Part shown: positions 36,315-46,115 of the stretch, piece by piece
Position numbering within the stretch: position 1 is the first letter of the stretch
How the letters are laid out: each line of letters begins with the position of its first letter
Origin: Pelagibacteraceae bacterium AG-404-P07
GTDB taxonomy: Bacteria; Pseudomonadota; Alphaproteobacteria; Pelagibacterales; Pelagibacteraceae
Direction of reading: 5' to 3'
DNA: 55,854 nt
Assembly: GCA_003216235.1 (NCBI GenBank)
Contig: QCJE01000006.1
Span: forward strand, 1 to 55,854
Translations under genes and position numbers: made by a program
The notes under the pieces: generated by a model
The model's input: the letters and a program-made list of their open reading frames with translations, nothing else
What the model was told of the DNA's origin: nothing
Database searches by the model: none

Positions 36315-37111
36315 ATTAACCATTCTTTAAGTAAATCTTTGTTTTCTAATATAAATTTTGGAAAAGTTTGGTCTAATTCTACTTTTTCATATTTAAAATT
36401 TCTTTTAAATAAATCTCTATAATTCAAGATATTCTCTTTAATAATTTCTTCATCAGAATACTCTGGTGAAGAAAATTCTTGATGCGCAAATGATCTAAGT
36501 TTTGATGAGATTTCTATTGGTGTTAATAATGAATTAAAATGCCATCCTCCATTACTTATTATTTCTAAATTTTTATCTTTATAAAATTTCCAAAAAGGAG
36601 CTTTTAAATTTTTAGAATTAATTTTTTGTCTCATATAATCAATAGATTTAAGATCTTTTTTTTTGCATATTCTTGTCCCTTCCCAAGGAGTTTCAAATTT
36701 ATTGTATAAATTAAATTTATAACAATATGACTTTTGAAAAAAAATTCCATATTTTTTATTTAAATTTATATTCTGCAGAACTTTAGGATTTGGAATTTCA
36801 TCTGGATCAGAAAATAAAATATAATCGTTAGAGTCTGCGAAATCTAAATTATCTAAAATATATTCTCTTTGGATTGCTTGATTTTTCCAAGGATTATTTG
36901 TTTTAGGAAAAGGTGTTTCATATTTTAAATAAATTAATTTTTTTTTAAATTTTTCATTAAATAATTTAAAGTTAAGATTTTTTTTCTCTCCAATATGACT
37001 AAATTTTGATTCACAAATAACAAAATAGTCTACATACTCATTTAGAATTTCAAATCTTATATTTGTTATAAAATTTTCTTGATAAAATGTTATACAATCA
37101 AATATTTTCAT
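36311..37111 (-). CDS. GT17-family glycosyltransferase (N-acetylglucosaminyltransferase III-like)
   Basis: A 266-residue protein with the GT17 opening IFDCITFYQENFITNIRFEI, VICESKFSHIGEKKNL and the metal-binding region DYILFSDPDEIPNP, which contains the DPDE acidic cluster. The name-giving eukaryotic enzyme adds bisecting GlcNAc; bacterial members are uncharacterised glycan-locus genes. It is on the opposite strand to GT61, overlapping it by 4 nt, and its start lies 50 bp before tRNA-Ser. I infer a role in surface-glycan synthesis from the neighbourhood. Confidence 0.88.
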   Translation of the reverse strand: MKIFDCITFYQENFITNIRFEILNEYVDYFVICESKFSHIGEKKNLNFKLFNEKFKKKLIYLKYETPFPKTNNPWKNQAIQREYILDNLDFADSNDYILFSDPDEIPNPKVLQNINLNKKYGIFFQKSYCYKFNLYNKFETPWEGTRICKKKDLKSIDYMRQKINSKNLKAPFWKFYKDKNLEIISNGGWHFNSLLTPIEISSKLRSFAHQEFSSPEYSDEEIIKENILNYRDLFKRNFKYEKVELDQTFPKFILENKDLLKEWLI

Positions 37112-37142
37112 TATTTGATGATTAAATTATTTTAATATTATG

Positions 37143-37148
37143 TATAGT
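37143..37148 (+). promoter_or_regulatory. Probable -10 element of tRNA-Ser
   Basis: TATAGT ends 13 bp before the tRNA 5' end (37162), the expected distance for a tRNA promoter. No convincing -35 element is visible in the very AT-rich DNA upstream. Confidence 0.35.
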
Positions 37149-37161
37149 ATTAAAATTAGAT

Positions 37162-37251
37162 GGAGAGATGGCCGAGTGGTTTAAGGCGCACGCTTGGAAA
37201 GCGTGTAAAGGGGTAACTCTTTCATGGGTTCGAATCCCATTCTCTCCGCCA
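37162..37251 (+). tRNA. tRNA-Ser (anticodon GGA)
   Basis: GGAGAGA (37162-37168) pairs with TCTCTCC (37241-37247), followed by discriminator G and an encoded CCA at 37249-37251. The D arm is GCCGAGTGG...GGC, the anticodon arm ACGCTTGGAAAGCGT has anticodon GGA, a long variable arm (AAGGGGTAACTCTTT region) is typical of class II serine tRNAs, and the T arm contains GGTTCGAATCCC. Total 90 nt. Confidence 0.96.
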
Positions 37252-37333
37252 TCAATTAAGCTTGATTTTAAAGACTTATTTGATGTTTATTATTTTTTAA
37301 ACATACAAAAATTAAACATTAATTCTTAAAAAA

Positions 37334-37342
37334 TGGTATAAT
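37334..37342 (+). promoter_or_regulatory. Extended -10 promoter element of gyrB
   Basis: TGGTATAAT contains a perfect TATAAT (37337-37342) preceded by an extended TGn motif. The gyrB ATG lies 19 bp downstream, so the leader would be about 12 nt. The -35 region (TTAAAC near 37312) is weak, as is usual for extended -10 promoters. This element also separates gyrB-regB transcription from the tRNA gene. Confidence 0.45.
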
Positions 37343-37355
37343 AAATTTTCCTTAA

Positions 37356-39425
<2,070 letters not shown>

Positions 39426-39427
39426 AA

Positions 39428-40708
39428 ATGAAGTTTTTTGAAACTTCGAAATATTATACTTTAAAAAAATCTACATACATTTCCCTAAGATGGATTGGAA
39501 TAATTGGTCAATTATTTTCGGTTTATTTTGTATTTTTTTATTTAAATTTTGATTTCAACTTTATTATCTCAAATTTAGTAATTTTTGTAGGAATCTTAAG
39601 TAATTTATATTTAGTTTTTATTTATAATAAAACTCAACTTTCAGATAGATCTGCCTTAATTTTTTTATTAATTGATATAATTCAACTTGCGGTACTTATG
39701 TATTTAACAGGTGGAATTGTAAATCCATTTGTAATATTTCTTTTAATTCCTAGTGTTTTTGCATCTTCTAATTTAGGTTTAAGAACAAATTTATTAATTG
39801 TGGTAACAACAATTTTTATAATTATTTTTCTTACGTTTTATTCTAAAGAATTACCATCACCTTTAAATAATCATTTTCATGTAGATGATTATTATTTTTA
39901 TTCAATACCAGTAGCGCTAATAATTGCTTTGGTTTTTCTAAATTATTTTGCAATAATTTTTGGCGCTGAGTCAAGAATTAGAAAAAAAGCTTTAAACAAG
40001 ATGGAGGAGATAATGGCCAAAGAACATGAAATGTTATCTTTAGGTGGTCAGGCGGCTGCAGCAGCTCATTCTTTAGGAACACCTCTCTCAACAATCAAAA
40101 TTATCTCATTAGAACTTTCTAAACAGTTAAAAGACAATAAAGACTTAATTCAAGACATAGAATTGCTTTCAAGTCAGGTTGAAAGATGCAACCAAATACT
40201 AAAGAGGCTGTCTTTAAATCCTAATGAAGAAGATGAATTTATTGATGAAGATCTTAGTATCAGAGAGTATTTAAAAGAAATTACTTCATCATTTAAGGAA
40301 ACAAGTGAAAAAGAATTTATCTTAAATTTTGATCAAGACGCTAATTCAAAAAAAATTACAAAATCTATAGAAATTATATATGGTTTAAGAAATTTTATTG
40401 GTAACGCGAATAAGTATAGCAAGTCTAAAATTTTTATAACTTTAAAAAGTGATAATGATGTTAGTGAAATTACAATTGAAGATGATGGAAAAGGATATCC
40501 AAATGAAATTTTATCAAAAATAGGTGAACCTTATCTTCAAGCTTACCGAAGTGGTAATAAAAAAAAAAGTGGTTTAGGTTTAGGAATTTTTATTGGAAAA
40601 AATTTATTGGAGAAAAACTTTGCTAATATCAATTGTCGTAATTCAAAAACAAGAAGTGGAGCAGAGGTTATAATCAGATGGCAGAATAAGGACTTATTTA
40701 AAATTTAA
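39428..40708 (+). CDS. regB: RegB/PrrB-type redox-sensing histidine kinase
   Basis: A 426-residue sensor kinase with about six N-terminal membrane helices (residues 20-178). The quinone-site motif GGIVNPF (95-101) matches the RegB GGxxNPF box. The H-box is [15 protein letters not shown] with His214; the redox-switch cysteine equivalent is Cys254 in VERCNQIL, the same 40-residue distance as in Rhodobacter RegB. The ATPase domain ([19 protein letters not shown]) ends the protein. RegB controls redox-responsive genes with the regulator RegA, which is not encoded next to it. Ser215 replaces the Glu that normally follows the phosphorylated histidine. The gene starts 2 nt after gyrB and its stop overlaps cobT. 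Confidence 0.92.
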   Translation: MKFFETSKYYTLKKSTYISLRWIGIIGQLFSVYFVFFYLNFDFNFIISNLVIFVGILSNLYLVFIYNKTQLSDRSALIFLLIDIIQLAVLMYLTGGIVNPFVIFLLIPSVFASSNLGLRTNLLIVVTTIFIIIFLTFYSKELPSPLNNHFHVDDYYFYSIPVALIIALVFLNYFAIIFGAESRIRKKALNKMEEIMAKEHEMLSLGGQAAAAAHSLGTPLSTIKIISLELSKQLKDNKDLIQDIELLSSQVERCNQILKRLSLNPNEEDEFIDEDLSIREYLKEITSSFKETSEKEFILNFDQDANSKKITKSIEIIYGLRNFIGNANKYSKSKIFITLKSDNDVSEITIEDDGKGYPNEILSKIGEPYLQAYRSGNKKKSGLGLGIFIGKNLLEKNFANINCRNSKTRSGAEVIIRWQNKDLFKI

Positions 40709-42510
40709 TTCAATTTATTCTTTTTTTCAAACAATTTACTTAATTGAGAAATCATTACATCACCAAGTTCATTCACATCAGTAATTTTGATAGCTCGGTT
40801 ATAATATCTTGATACATCATGACCTATGCCTATAGCTAAAATTTCTATTTCAGATTTATCTTCTATATGTTTGACAATTTTTTTAAGATGTTTTTCTAAA
40901 AAATCTCCAGAATTTACTGATAAAGTAGAGTCATCTACTGGAGCACCATCTGAAATTACCATAAGTATTTTTCTTTCTTCTTTTCTTTTTTTTATTCTGT
41001 TAAATGCCCAAGATATAGCTTCTCCATCTATATTTTCTTTAAGCAAACCTTCTTTTAACATTAATCCTAGATTATTTTTCGCTTGTCTCCAATGAGTGTC
41101 AGCGCTTTTATAAATTATATGTCTTAAATCATTTAATCTACCAGGTGTTTTTGGTTTTCCTTTTTTATTCCATAATTCTCTACACTTACCACCTTTCCAA
41201 TTTTTAGTCGTAAAACCTAAAATTTCTACTTTGACCGAACATCTTTCTAATGTTCTTGATAAAATATCTGCACAAATAGCAGCTATAGTGATAGGTCTTC
41301 CTCTCATTGATCCAGAATTATCAATTAAAATTGTGACGATTGTATCCTTAAAATCTAAGTCTTTTTCTTTTTTGAAAGATAAAGAGTTATAAGGATCCAT
41401 TATAATCCTTGGTAATTTTGAGCTATCTAACAATCCTTCCTCTAAATCGAAATCCCATGCTCTATTTTGTTTTGCTAGTAATTGTCTCTGAAGTTTGTTT
41501 GCAAGTTTTGTGATTAAGTCCTGAAAAGCTATTAATTGATGATCTAGCGTTTTTCGCAATTTAATTGCTTCTTCTGAATTCTCTAAATTTTCTGCTTTTG
41601 TAATTTCATCGAATTGATGAGTAAATATTTTATAATCAATATTTAGTTCATTAAGTTTTTTTTGAATTACATTTTCATTACTTATCTGATCAGAGTCAGT
41701 ATCTACCAATTGTTCATCTATCCTATAATCGTCAATATCATAATCAGATTCCAAACTAACTTCAGTTTCTTCATCTTTTTTTTGATCTTTATTATCTTCA
41801 TTATTATTTTCATCATTTTCATTTGAGGGATTTTGTTTGTTGTCATCTTGTTCATTATTCTCTGTTTCTTCTGTATCTTCATTTTGAAATATATCCATTT
41901 CTTTAAGAATTTTTGAAAATTTCGAAGAATAATTTTCTTGAGACTCTAAATTTTCTTTTAAATAATCAATATGATCACTTATAGAATTATCAAAATCTTT
42001 TTTCCAAAAATTTAACATCTTCTCTGTGAGTGAATTCAATTTAATATTATGAAATTTATTTAACATGTATAATTCAAAAGCTTCAATAACTGGAACGTCA
42101 TCTTTAGATTTAAGTTGGTCTTTACGTTTAAAATTTATTATTTGATTATAATTTTCGACAAAATTTTTTTCTATACCCTTAAGCATTTTTCCGCCTAAGG
42201 ACTCGTATCTAATTTTTTCTGCAATAGAATATAATTGTTTACATGATGAATTTGATGGTAAATTTTTATTATAAATTTCTTTATTAGAAAATCTTATTTT
42301 TAAAGCTGAGCTATCCGATTTCGCCCTGGCTTTTATAAAATCATTTTTTGAGTTAAGATTATCTAATTGAAAAAAATCAAATTTATTTGAGCTTTTATTA
42401 TTATTAGTTTTGTCTTTATGACCTAAATCATCTGAAATTACTTTAGCTGTTGAAGATAGAGCTTGTTTAAATTTTTCAATTACGGTAGCAGTTTTATTGC
42501 TATTACTCAT
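40705..42510 (-). CDS. cobT: CobT-like cobaltochelatase subunit (VWA domain)
   Basis: A 601-residue protein with the N-terminal CobT region, a low-complexity acidic and asparagine-rich linker (about residues 205-260), and a C-terminal von Willebrand A domain whose MIDAS motif is DNSGSMRG near residue 395, with [12 protein letters not shown] later. In aerobic cobalamin synthesis CobT works with CobS and the large subunit CobN to insert cobalt. CobS/CobT-like pairs also persist in genomes without that pathway. cobS ends where cobT begins, with no spacer. CobN is not in this window, so the cobalt-chelatase role is not established here. Confidence 0.92.
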   Translation of the reverse strand: MSNSNKTATVIEKFKQALSSTAKVISDDLGHKDKTNNNKSSNKFDFFQLDNLNSKNDFIKARAKSDSSALKIRFSNKEIYNKNLPSNSSCKQLYSIAEKIRYESLGGKMLKGIEKNFVENYNQIINFKRKDQLKSKDDVPVIEAFELYMLNKFHNIKLNSLTEKMLNFWKKDFDNSISDHIDYLKENLESQENYSSKFSKILKEMDIFQNEDTEETENNEQDDNKQNPSNENDENNNEDNKDQKKDEETEVSLESDYDIDDYRIDEQLVDTDSDQISNENVIQKKLNELNIDYKIFTHQFDEITKAENLENSEEAIKLRKTLDHQLIAFQDLITKLANKLQRQLLAKQNRAWDFDLEEGLLDSSKLPRIIMDPYNSLSFKKEKDLDFKDTIVTILIDNSGSMRGRPITIAAICADILSRTLERCSVKVEILGFTTKNWKGGKCRELWNKKGKPKTPGRLNDLRHIIYKSADTHWRQAKNNLGLMLKEGLLKENIDGEAISWAFNRIKKRKEERKILMVISDGAPVDDSTLSVNSGDFLEKHLKKIVKHIEDKSEIEILAIGIGHDVSRYYNRAIKITDVNELGDVMISQLSKLFEKKNKLN

Positions 42511-43485
42511 TTAAATTTGAATATTTACAAGTGACTCGGGTAGTTCATCTCCAAAACACCTTTGATAGTATTCAGATATAGTGTTTTTTTCTAAATCATC
42601 ACATTTATTTAAAAATGTTACTCTAAATGCATATCCAGTATCTTTAAATATTTCAGCATTTTCAGCCCAATGCAAAACCGTTCTTGGACTCATTACTGTT
42701 GATATGTCACCAGCTATAAAACCCTTTCTTGTTAAAGTGGCTACTTTAATCATATTAGAAACTTTTTCTTTACCTTTAGCGTTATTTAAGTTTTTATTTT
42801 TTGCTAAAATAATTTCCATTTCTTTTTCTAAACTTAAATAATTCAAAGTAGTAACAATATTCCATCTATCCATTTGACCTTGATTTATTTGCTGTGTACC
42901 ATGATAAAGTCCAGATGTATCTCCAAGCCCAACTGTGTTAGAAGTAGCAAATAATCTAAAATATTTATTTTGTTTTAAAACTTTATTTTTATCTAAAAGA
43001 GTGAAATTACCATCTGCTTCCAAAACTCTCTGAATAACAAACATTACATCTGGTCTCCCCGCATCATATTCATCAAATACTAATGCAACTGGATTTTGAA
43101 TTGACCAAGGTAAAATACCTTCATTGAATTGGGTAATCTGTTTTCCATCCTTTAGAACAATCGCGTCTTTCCCAATTAAATCTATTCTACTTACGTGACT
43201 ATCAAGATTTACTCTAATGCAAGGCCAATTTAATCTAGCAGCAATTTGTTCTATATGCGTAGATTTTCCTGTTCCATGATAGCCTTGGACTAAAACCCTT
43301 TTGTTATAAGCAAAACCAGAAATAATTGCTAGTGTTGTATCTCTATCAAACTTATAATTTTTATCTATTTCTGGAACATACTCATTGCGTTTTGAAAAGG
43401 CATTAACTTCCATGTCAGACTCAATTCCAAAAGTCTGTTTAATTGAAACTTTTATATCGGGCAGTGTGTCAATATTAATTGTCAA
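42511..43485 (-). CDS. cobS: CobS-like AAA+ ATPase (cobaltochelatase subunit / MoxR-type)
   Basis: A 324-residue AAA+ protein with Walker [10 protein letters not shown] (68-76), Walker B VFDEYDAG (136-143) and sensor 1 LFATSNTVG. The N-terminal [13 protein letters not shown] segment is characteristic of CobS. It forms a ring with CobT in the aerobic cobaltochelatase, powering metal insertion into hydrogenobyrinate a,c-diamide with CobN. Its start overlaps the upstream J-domain gene by 11 nt and it is followed directly by cobT, so the three form one unit. An ATPase plus VWA-adaptor role on another substrate is possible. Confidence 0.93.
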   Translation of the reverse strand: MTINIDTLPDIKVSIKQTFGIESDMEVNAFSKRNEYVPEIDKNYKFDRDTTLAIISGFAYNKRVLVQGYHGTGKSTHIEQIAARLNWPCIRVNLDSHVSRIDLIGKDAIVLKDGKQITQFNEGILPWSIQNPVALVFDEYDAGRPDVMFVIQRVLEADGNFTLLDKNKVLKQNKYFRLFATSNTVGLGDTSGLYHGTQQINQGQMDRWNIVTTLNYLSLEKEMEIILAKNKNLNNAKGKEKVSNMIKVATLTRKGFIAGDISTVMSPRTVLHWAENAEIFKDTGYAFRVTFLNKCDDLEKNTISEYYQRCFGDELPESLVNIQI

Positions 43486-44002
43486 TTTTTTCTCTGTATG
43501 TATTTTTTAATTGCGTATAAGCTAAAGTTATTAATTTAAGTTTTTCTTCATATTTTTTATTACCAGAATTCATATCAGGGTGAAATTTTTTAACAAGGAT
43601 TTTGAATTTTTCTTGAATTTTTTGCCACTTAATACCAATAGAAATACCCAAAATACCAAAGGCTTTTATATCATTATGATTAAAATTAAATTGACGCATA
43701 TGATTAAAGTCACTTTTTTGTCTATTATTGTCTAACTCATCTTTTAAAGTATTATTCCATAAAACTTTAAAGAAATTGTCCGAAGAACTAAAACTTTGTG
43801 TAGGTTTATGCCATGTCATATCTGATTTTAAAAAATTAATAACTTGATCATCATTCATTCCTTCAAAATAATTCCAATTTTTATTGAATTCTTTTATATG
43901 CTCCAAACATAACATCCTGAATTTTCTGCTATTATCCTTCTCAACTGGTGCTTTATACTCACCTATTTCAGAACAATTATCCCAGTCACAAATATTTTTC
44001 AT
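43475..44002 (-). CDS. J-domain (DnaJ-like) protein with N-terminal zinc-finger-like segment
   Basis: A 175-residue protein with a C-terminal J domain carrying the HPD motif at residues 141-143 ([10 protein letters not shown]), then [14 protein letters not shown]. The N-terminal CDWDNC...LCLEH arrangement could bind zinc. It stimulates Hsp70 ATPase on a substrate that is not known. The gene lies immediately upstream of cobS with an 11-nt overlap, an arrangement I recall as common in alphaproteobacteria, hinting that it helps assemble or remodel the CobS/CobT machine. A TATAAT-like element sits 6 bp upstream of its ATG, which may mean a leaderless mRNA. Confidence 0.9.
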   Translation of the reverse strand: MKNICDWDNCSEIGEYKAPVEKDNSRKFRMLCLEHIKEFNKNWNYFEGMNDDQVINFLKSDMTWHKPTQSFSSSDNFFKVLWNNTLKDELDNNRQKSDFNHMRQFNFNHNDIKAFGILGISIGIKWQKIQEKFKILVKKFHPDMNSGNKKYEEKLKLITLAYTQLKNTYREKIDN

Positions 44003-44023
44003 GTTATATTATACTTATAATTT
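44003..44023. promoter_or_regulatory. 21-bp divergent promoter space between the J-domain gene and bolA
   Basis: Only 21 bp separate the two divergent start codons. On the minus strand TATAAT (44013-44008) would place initiation on the A of the J-protein ATG. On the plus strand TATATT (44005-44010) or TATTAT (44007-44012) would leave a leader of roughly 5-7 nt before bolA. Any -35 elements would fall inside the opposite gene. Confidence 0.35.
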
Positions 44024-44284
44024 ATGGATATAAATCATTTAATTTCAATTATAAAAAAAAAACTATCTGATCAAATTAAGATTGAAAATATTAATATAGA
44101 AGATAAATCTTTTTTACATAAAAATCATAAAAATAACGAAAAAGGAAAATTTCACTTAAAGATTTCAATTGATTCAAAAGAGTTAAGCAAAGTAGGTAAG
44201 CTTGAAAGTAATAGATTAATCTATAAAATTATAAATGAAGAAATCAAACTTTATATTCATTCTTTACAAATTTTAATTCATTAA
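44024..44284 (+). CDS. BolA-family protein
   Basis: An 86-residue single-domain protein of BolA length. The alignment landmarks are IKKKLSDQIKIENINIEDKS near the N-terminus, the HF-type GKFHLKISID, a basic KLESNRLIYKII helix (the helix-turn-helix-like region) and the C-terminal IHSLQI. BolA proteins pair with monothiol glutaredoxins to handle iron-sulfur clusters and sense iron. It diverges from the J-domain gene across 21 bp and overlaps the convergent aroB by 12 nt. A glutaredoxin is not adjacent. The similarity is good but the sequence is divergent, so BolA subtype is left open. Confidence 0.82.
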   Translation: MDINHLISIIKKKLSDQIKIENINIEDKSFLHKNHKNNEKGKFHLKISIDSKELSKVGKLESNRLIYKIINEEIKLYIHSLQILIH

Positions 44285-45379
44285 TTCATTTTTTAAAAAT
44301 AATTTTAATCTTTTTCTACTGAATTTTTGATTGATTATTGGATATCCAATTTTTTTTAATAAAACTAAACTAATTTTATTTGAGTCATTTTTTTTATCTT
44401 TTATCATAAATGATAAAATTTTGTTGATATCTTTTTTTGAAAAATATTTGTTTATGTCCCATGGTAAATTTGAGTCTTCTAGGCATTTTTTAATTATTTG
44501 ATATTCAATTTTATTTATTGATTTATTTTTGTTGCTAAAATTTAACGCAGAATTCATTCCCAAAAGTACAGCTTCGCCATGATTTAATTTTTTTGAGTAG
44601 CCAAGTGATGCTTCATAAGCATGAGCAAAAGTATGTCCAAAATTTAATGTCTTTCTCAAATTTTTTTCTTTTTCATCTTTTTCAATGACCAGTTTTTTTA
44701 CTTTGCAACTTTCATAAATGGATTTATCAATAAATGGTGATTTAAGATCAATTATTTTTTTAAAATTTTTATTTAAATACATAAATAATTTTTTATTAGC
44801 GATTAGTGCATGCTTTAAAATTTCTCCATACCCACAAATTAGTTCTCTTTTTGGAAGTGTTTTTAAAAAATCAATGTCACTAATTACTAAAGAGGGTTGA
44901 TAAAAGGTACCGATTAAATTTTTACCAAAACTTGTATTTATTCCTGTTTTACCACCAATAGATGAGTCAACTTGAGATAATAAAGTAGTTGGAATATTAA
45001 TAAACTTAATTCCTCTTTTAAAAAGGCTTGAAGCAAAACCTCCTATATCCCCAGTTATACCACCTCCTATTGATATCAAACAGTCATTTCTTGTAAAATT
45101 CTTATTTAATAAAGTGTTTAGAATAAAATTTATAGTTTTTTGATTTTTATTTTTCTCATTCGATTTTAAAAAAATTGAGGATATTCTTTTCCCCTTAAGA
45201 GATTTAAAAATTTTTTTAGTCATTCTTTTTGGAATTTTAGAGTCAATTAACAATAAACATTGATCAAATTTAATTGAATTTTGAGTTAATATTTTTGAAA
45301 ATTTAGAAATCAAATTTGATCCAATTAATATGAAATATTTTTGTGATTTAGTTTTAATTTTTAATTTTACTGTCTTCAT
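44273..45379 (-). CDS. aroB: 3-dehydroquinate synthase
   Basis: A 368-residue enzyme that converts DAHP to 3-dehydroquinate in the shikimate pathway, using NAD and a metal. NAD binding and active-site motifs are SIGGGITGDIGGFASSLFKRG, PTTLLSQVDSSIGGKTGI, NFGHTFAHAYEA and LNHGEAVLLGM, the last two supplying metal-binding histidines. The length is usual. The start overlaps the aroK 3' end by 26 nt, so aroK and aroB form a coupled pair, as in many proteobacteria. Its own 3' end overlaps bolA. Confidence 0.96.
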   Translation of the reverse strand: MKTVKLKIKTKSQKYFILIGSNLISKFSKILTQNSIKFDQCLLLIDSKIPKRMTKKIFKSLKGKRISSIFLKSNEKNKNQKTINFILNTLLNKNFTRNDCLISIGGGITGDIGGFASSLFKRGIKFINIPTTLLSQVDSSIGGKTGINTSFGKNLIGTFYQPSLVISDIDFLKTLPKRELICGYGEILKHALIANKKLFMYLNKNFKKIIDLKSPFIDKSIYESCKVKKLVIEKDEKEKNLRKTLNFGHTFAHAYEASLGYSKKLNHGEAVLLGMNSALNFSNKNKSINKIEYQIIKKCLEDSNLPWDINKYFSKKDINKILSFMIKDKKNDSNKISLVLLKKIGYPIINQKFSRKRLKLFLKNELMN

Positions 45380-45878
45380 ATATTTTTAACACTTTTCTTA
45401 TAATTTCAGTTTTTGTTTGATTGTTACAGTTTATTTTATACATCGCTTTTGAGTAAAAATTTGAGCGTTTTTTAATCATATCAAATAATTCATTTTTTGT
45501 TGAATTAAAAGCTATTGGTCTTTTAGGGTTTCTTTTTATTCTATTGATTAAAGTTTTACTATTCCATTTTAACCAAAAAGATAAGTGATTTTTTAATACT
45601 TCTAATCTAATATTTCTATTTAGAAATGCTCCACCACCTATAGATATAACTATATTTTTTTTTTGTAATATTCTTAATGTTGTTTTTTCCTCATATTCCC
45701 TAAAGAATTTTTCACCTTTTTCTTTAAATAAGGTTGATATTTTTTTACCCAATTCTTTTTCTATATATTTATCTACATCAAAAAAACTTTTTTTTAATTT
45801 TTTGGAAAGTAGTAATCCAATTGTAGATTTTCCGGATCCCATCATACCTACAAAAACAATATTTTTACTTGATTCCAT
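45354..45878 (-). CDS. aroK: Shikimate kinase
   Basis: A 174-residue kinase from the preferred start ATG 45878, beginning MESSKNIVFVGMMGSGKST with the Walker A at residues 11-19. DVDKYIEKELG, ISIGGGAF and RPIAF follow. It phosphorylates shikimate ahead of EPSP synthesis. A longer frame opens at ATG 45941 and would add 21 residues unlike the family, and it would overlap the divergent microprotein start at 45936, so I prefer the shorter form, which has an AAAGAA-like ribosome site. It is coupled to aroB by a 26-nt overlap. Confidence 0.93.
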   Translation of the reverse strand: MESSKNIVFVGMMGSGKSTIGLLLSKKLKKSFFDVDKYIEKELGKKISTLFKEKGEKFFREYEEKTTLRILQKKNIVISIGGGAFLNRNIRLEVLKNHLSFWLKWNSKTLINRIKRNPKRPIAFNSTKNELFDMIKKRSNFYSKAMYKINCNNQTKTEIIRKVLKIYEDSKIKN

Positions 45879-45935
45879 AATATTCTTTATTGAAAAAACA
45901 CAAATATGTCTTAATTTGAAACTAACTAAAGTTAT

Positions 45936-46115
45936 ATGCAATTTATAAAAAAAACAAGTTCGAGAACAAGTATTCTTAGTATTGTTATAAAATTATTGTT
46001 AGTATTATTTGTGATTCTTGGAGTTGTTTATCTACTCAATAAAATAGATTTTCCTGCACCGCTTAAAGAAATAGAAAAAATAATTCCTAATGAGAATTTT
46101 AAAATTGTTAAATAA
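45936..46115 (+). CDS. Small single-pass membrane protein, 59 residues, unknown function
   Basis: ATG 45936 to TAA 46115 encodes a 59-residue protein starting MQFIKKTSSRTSILSIVIK, with one hydrophobic helix (LLLVLFVILGVVYLL, about residues 20-35), then a polar tail KIDFPAPLKEIEKIIPNENF. The positive N-terminus and helix suggest N-in insertion, with the tail in the periplasm. It overlaps the following periplasmic protein gene by 26 nt, and no ribosome site dictates another start. The FPAP(K/L)KEIEKIIP-type tail gives the impression of a conserved protein, but I recognise no named family. Confidence 0.65.
   Translation: MQFIKKTSSRTSILSIVIKLLLVLFVILGVVYLLNKIDFPAPLKEIEKIIPNENFKIVK

Noticed and set aside
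40705-43485. Inferring cobalamin synthesis from cobS and cobT
   Set aside because: CobN and other pathway genes are not in the window, and CobS/CobT-like pairs occur without B12 synthesis.
45879-45941. Extended aroK start at ATG 45941
   Set aside because: The added 21 residues do not resemble shikimate kinases and would overlap the divergent microprotein start. The ATG at 45878 gives the normal N-terminus.
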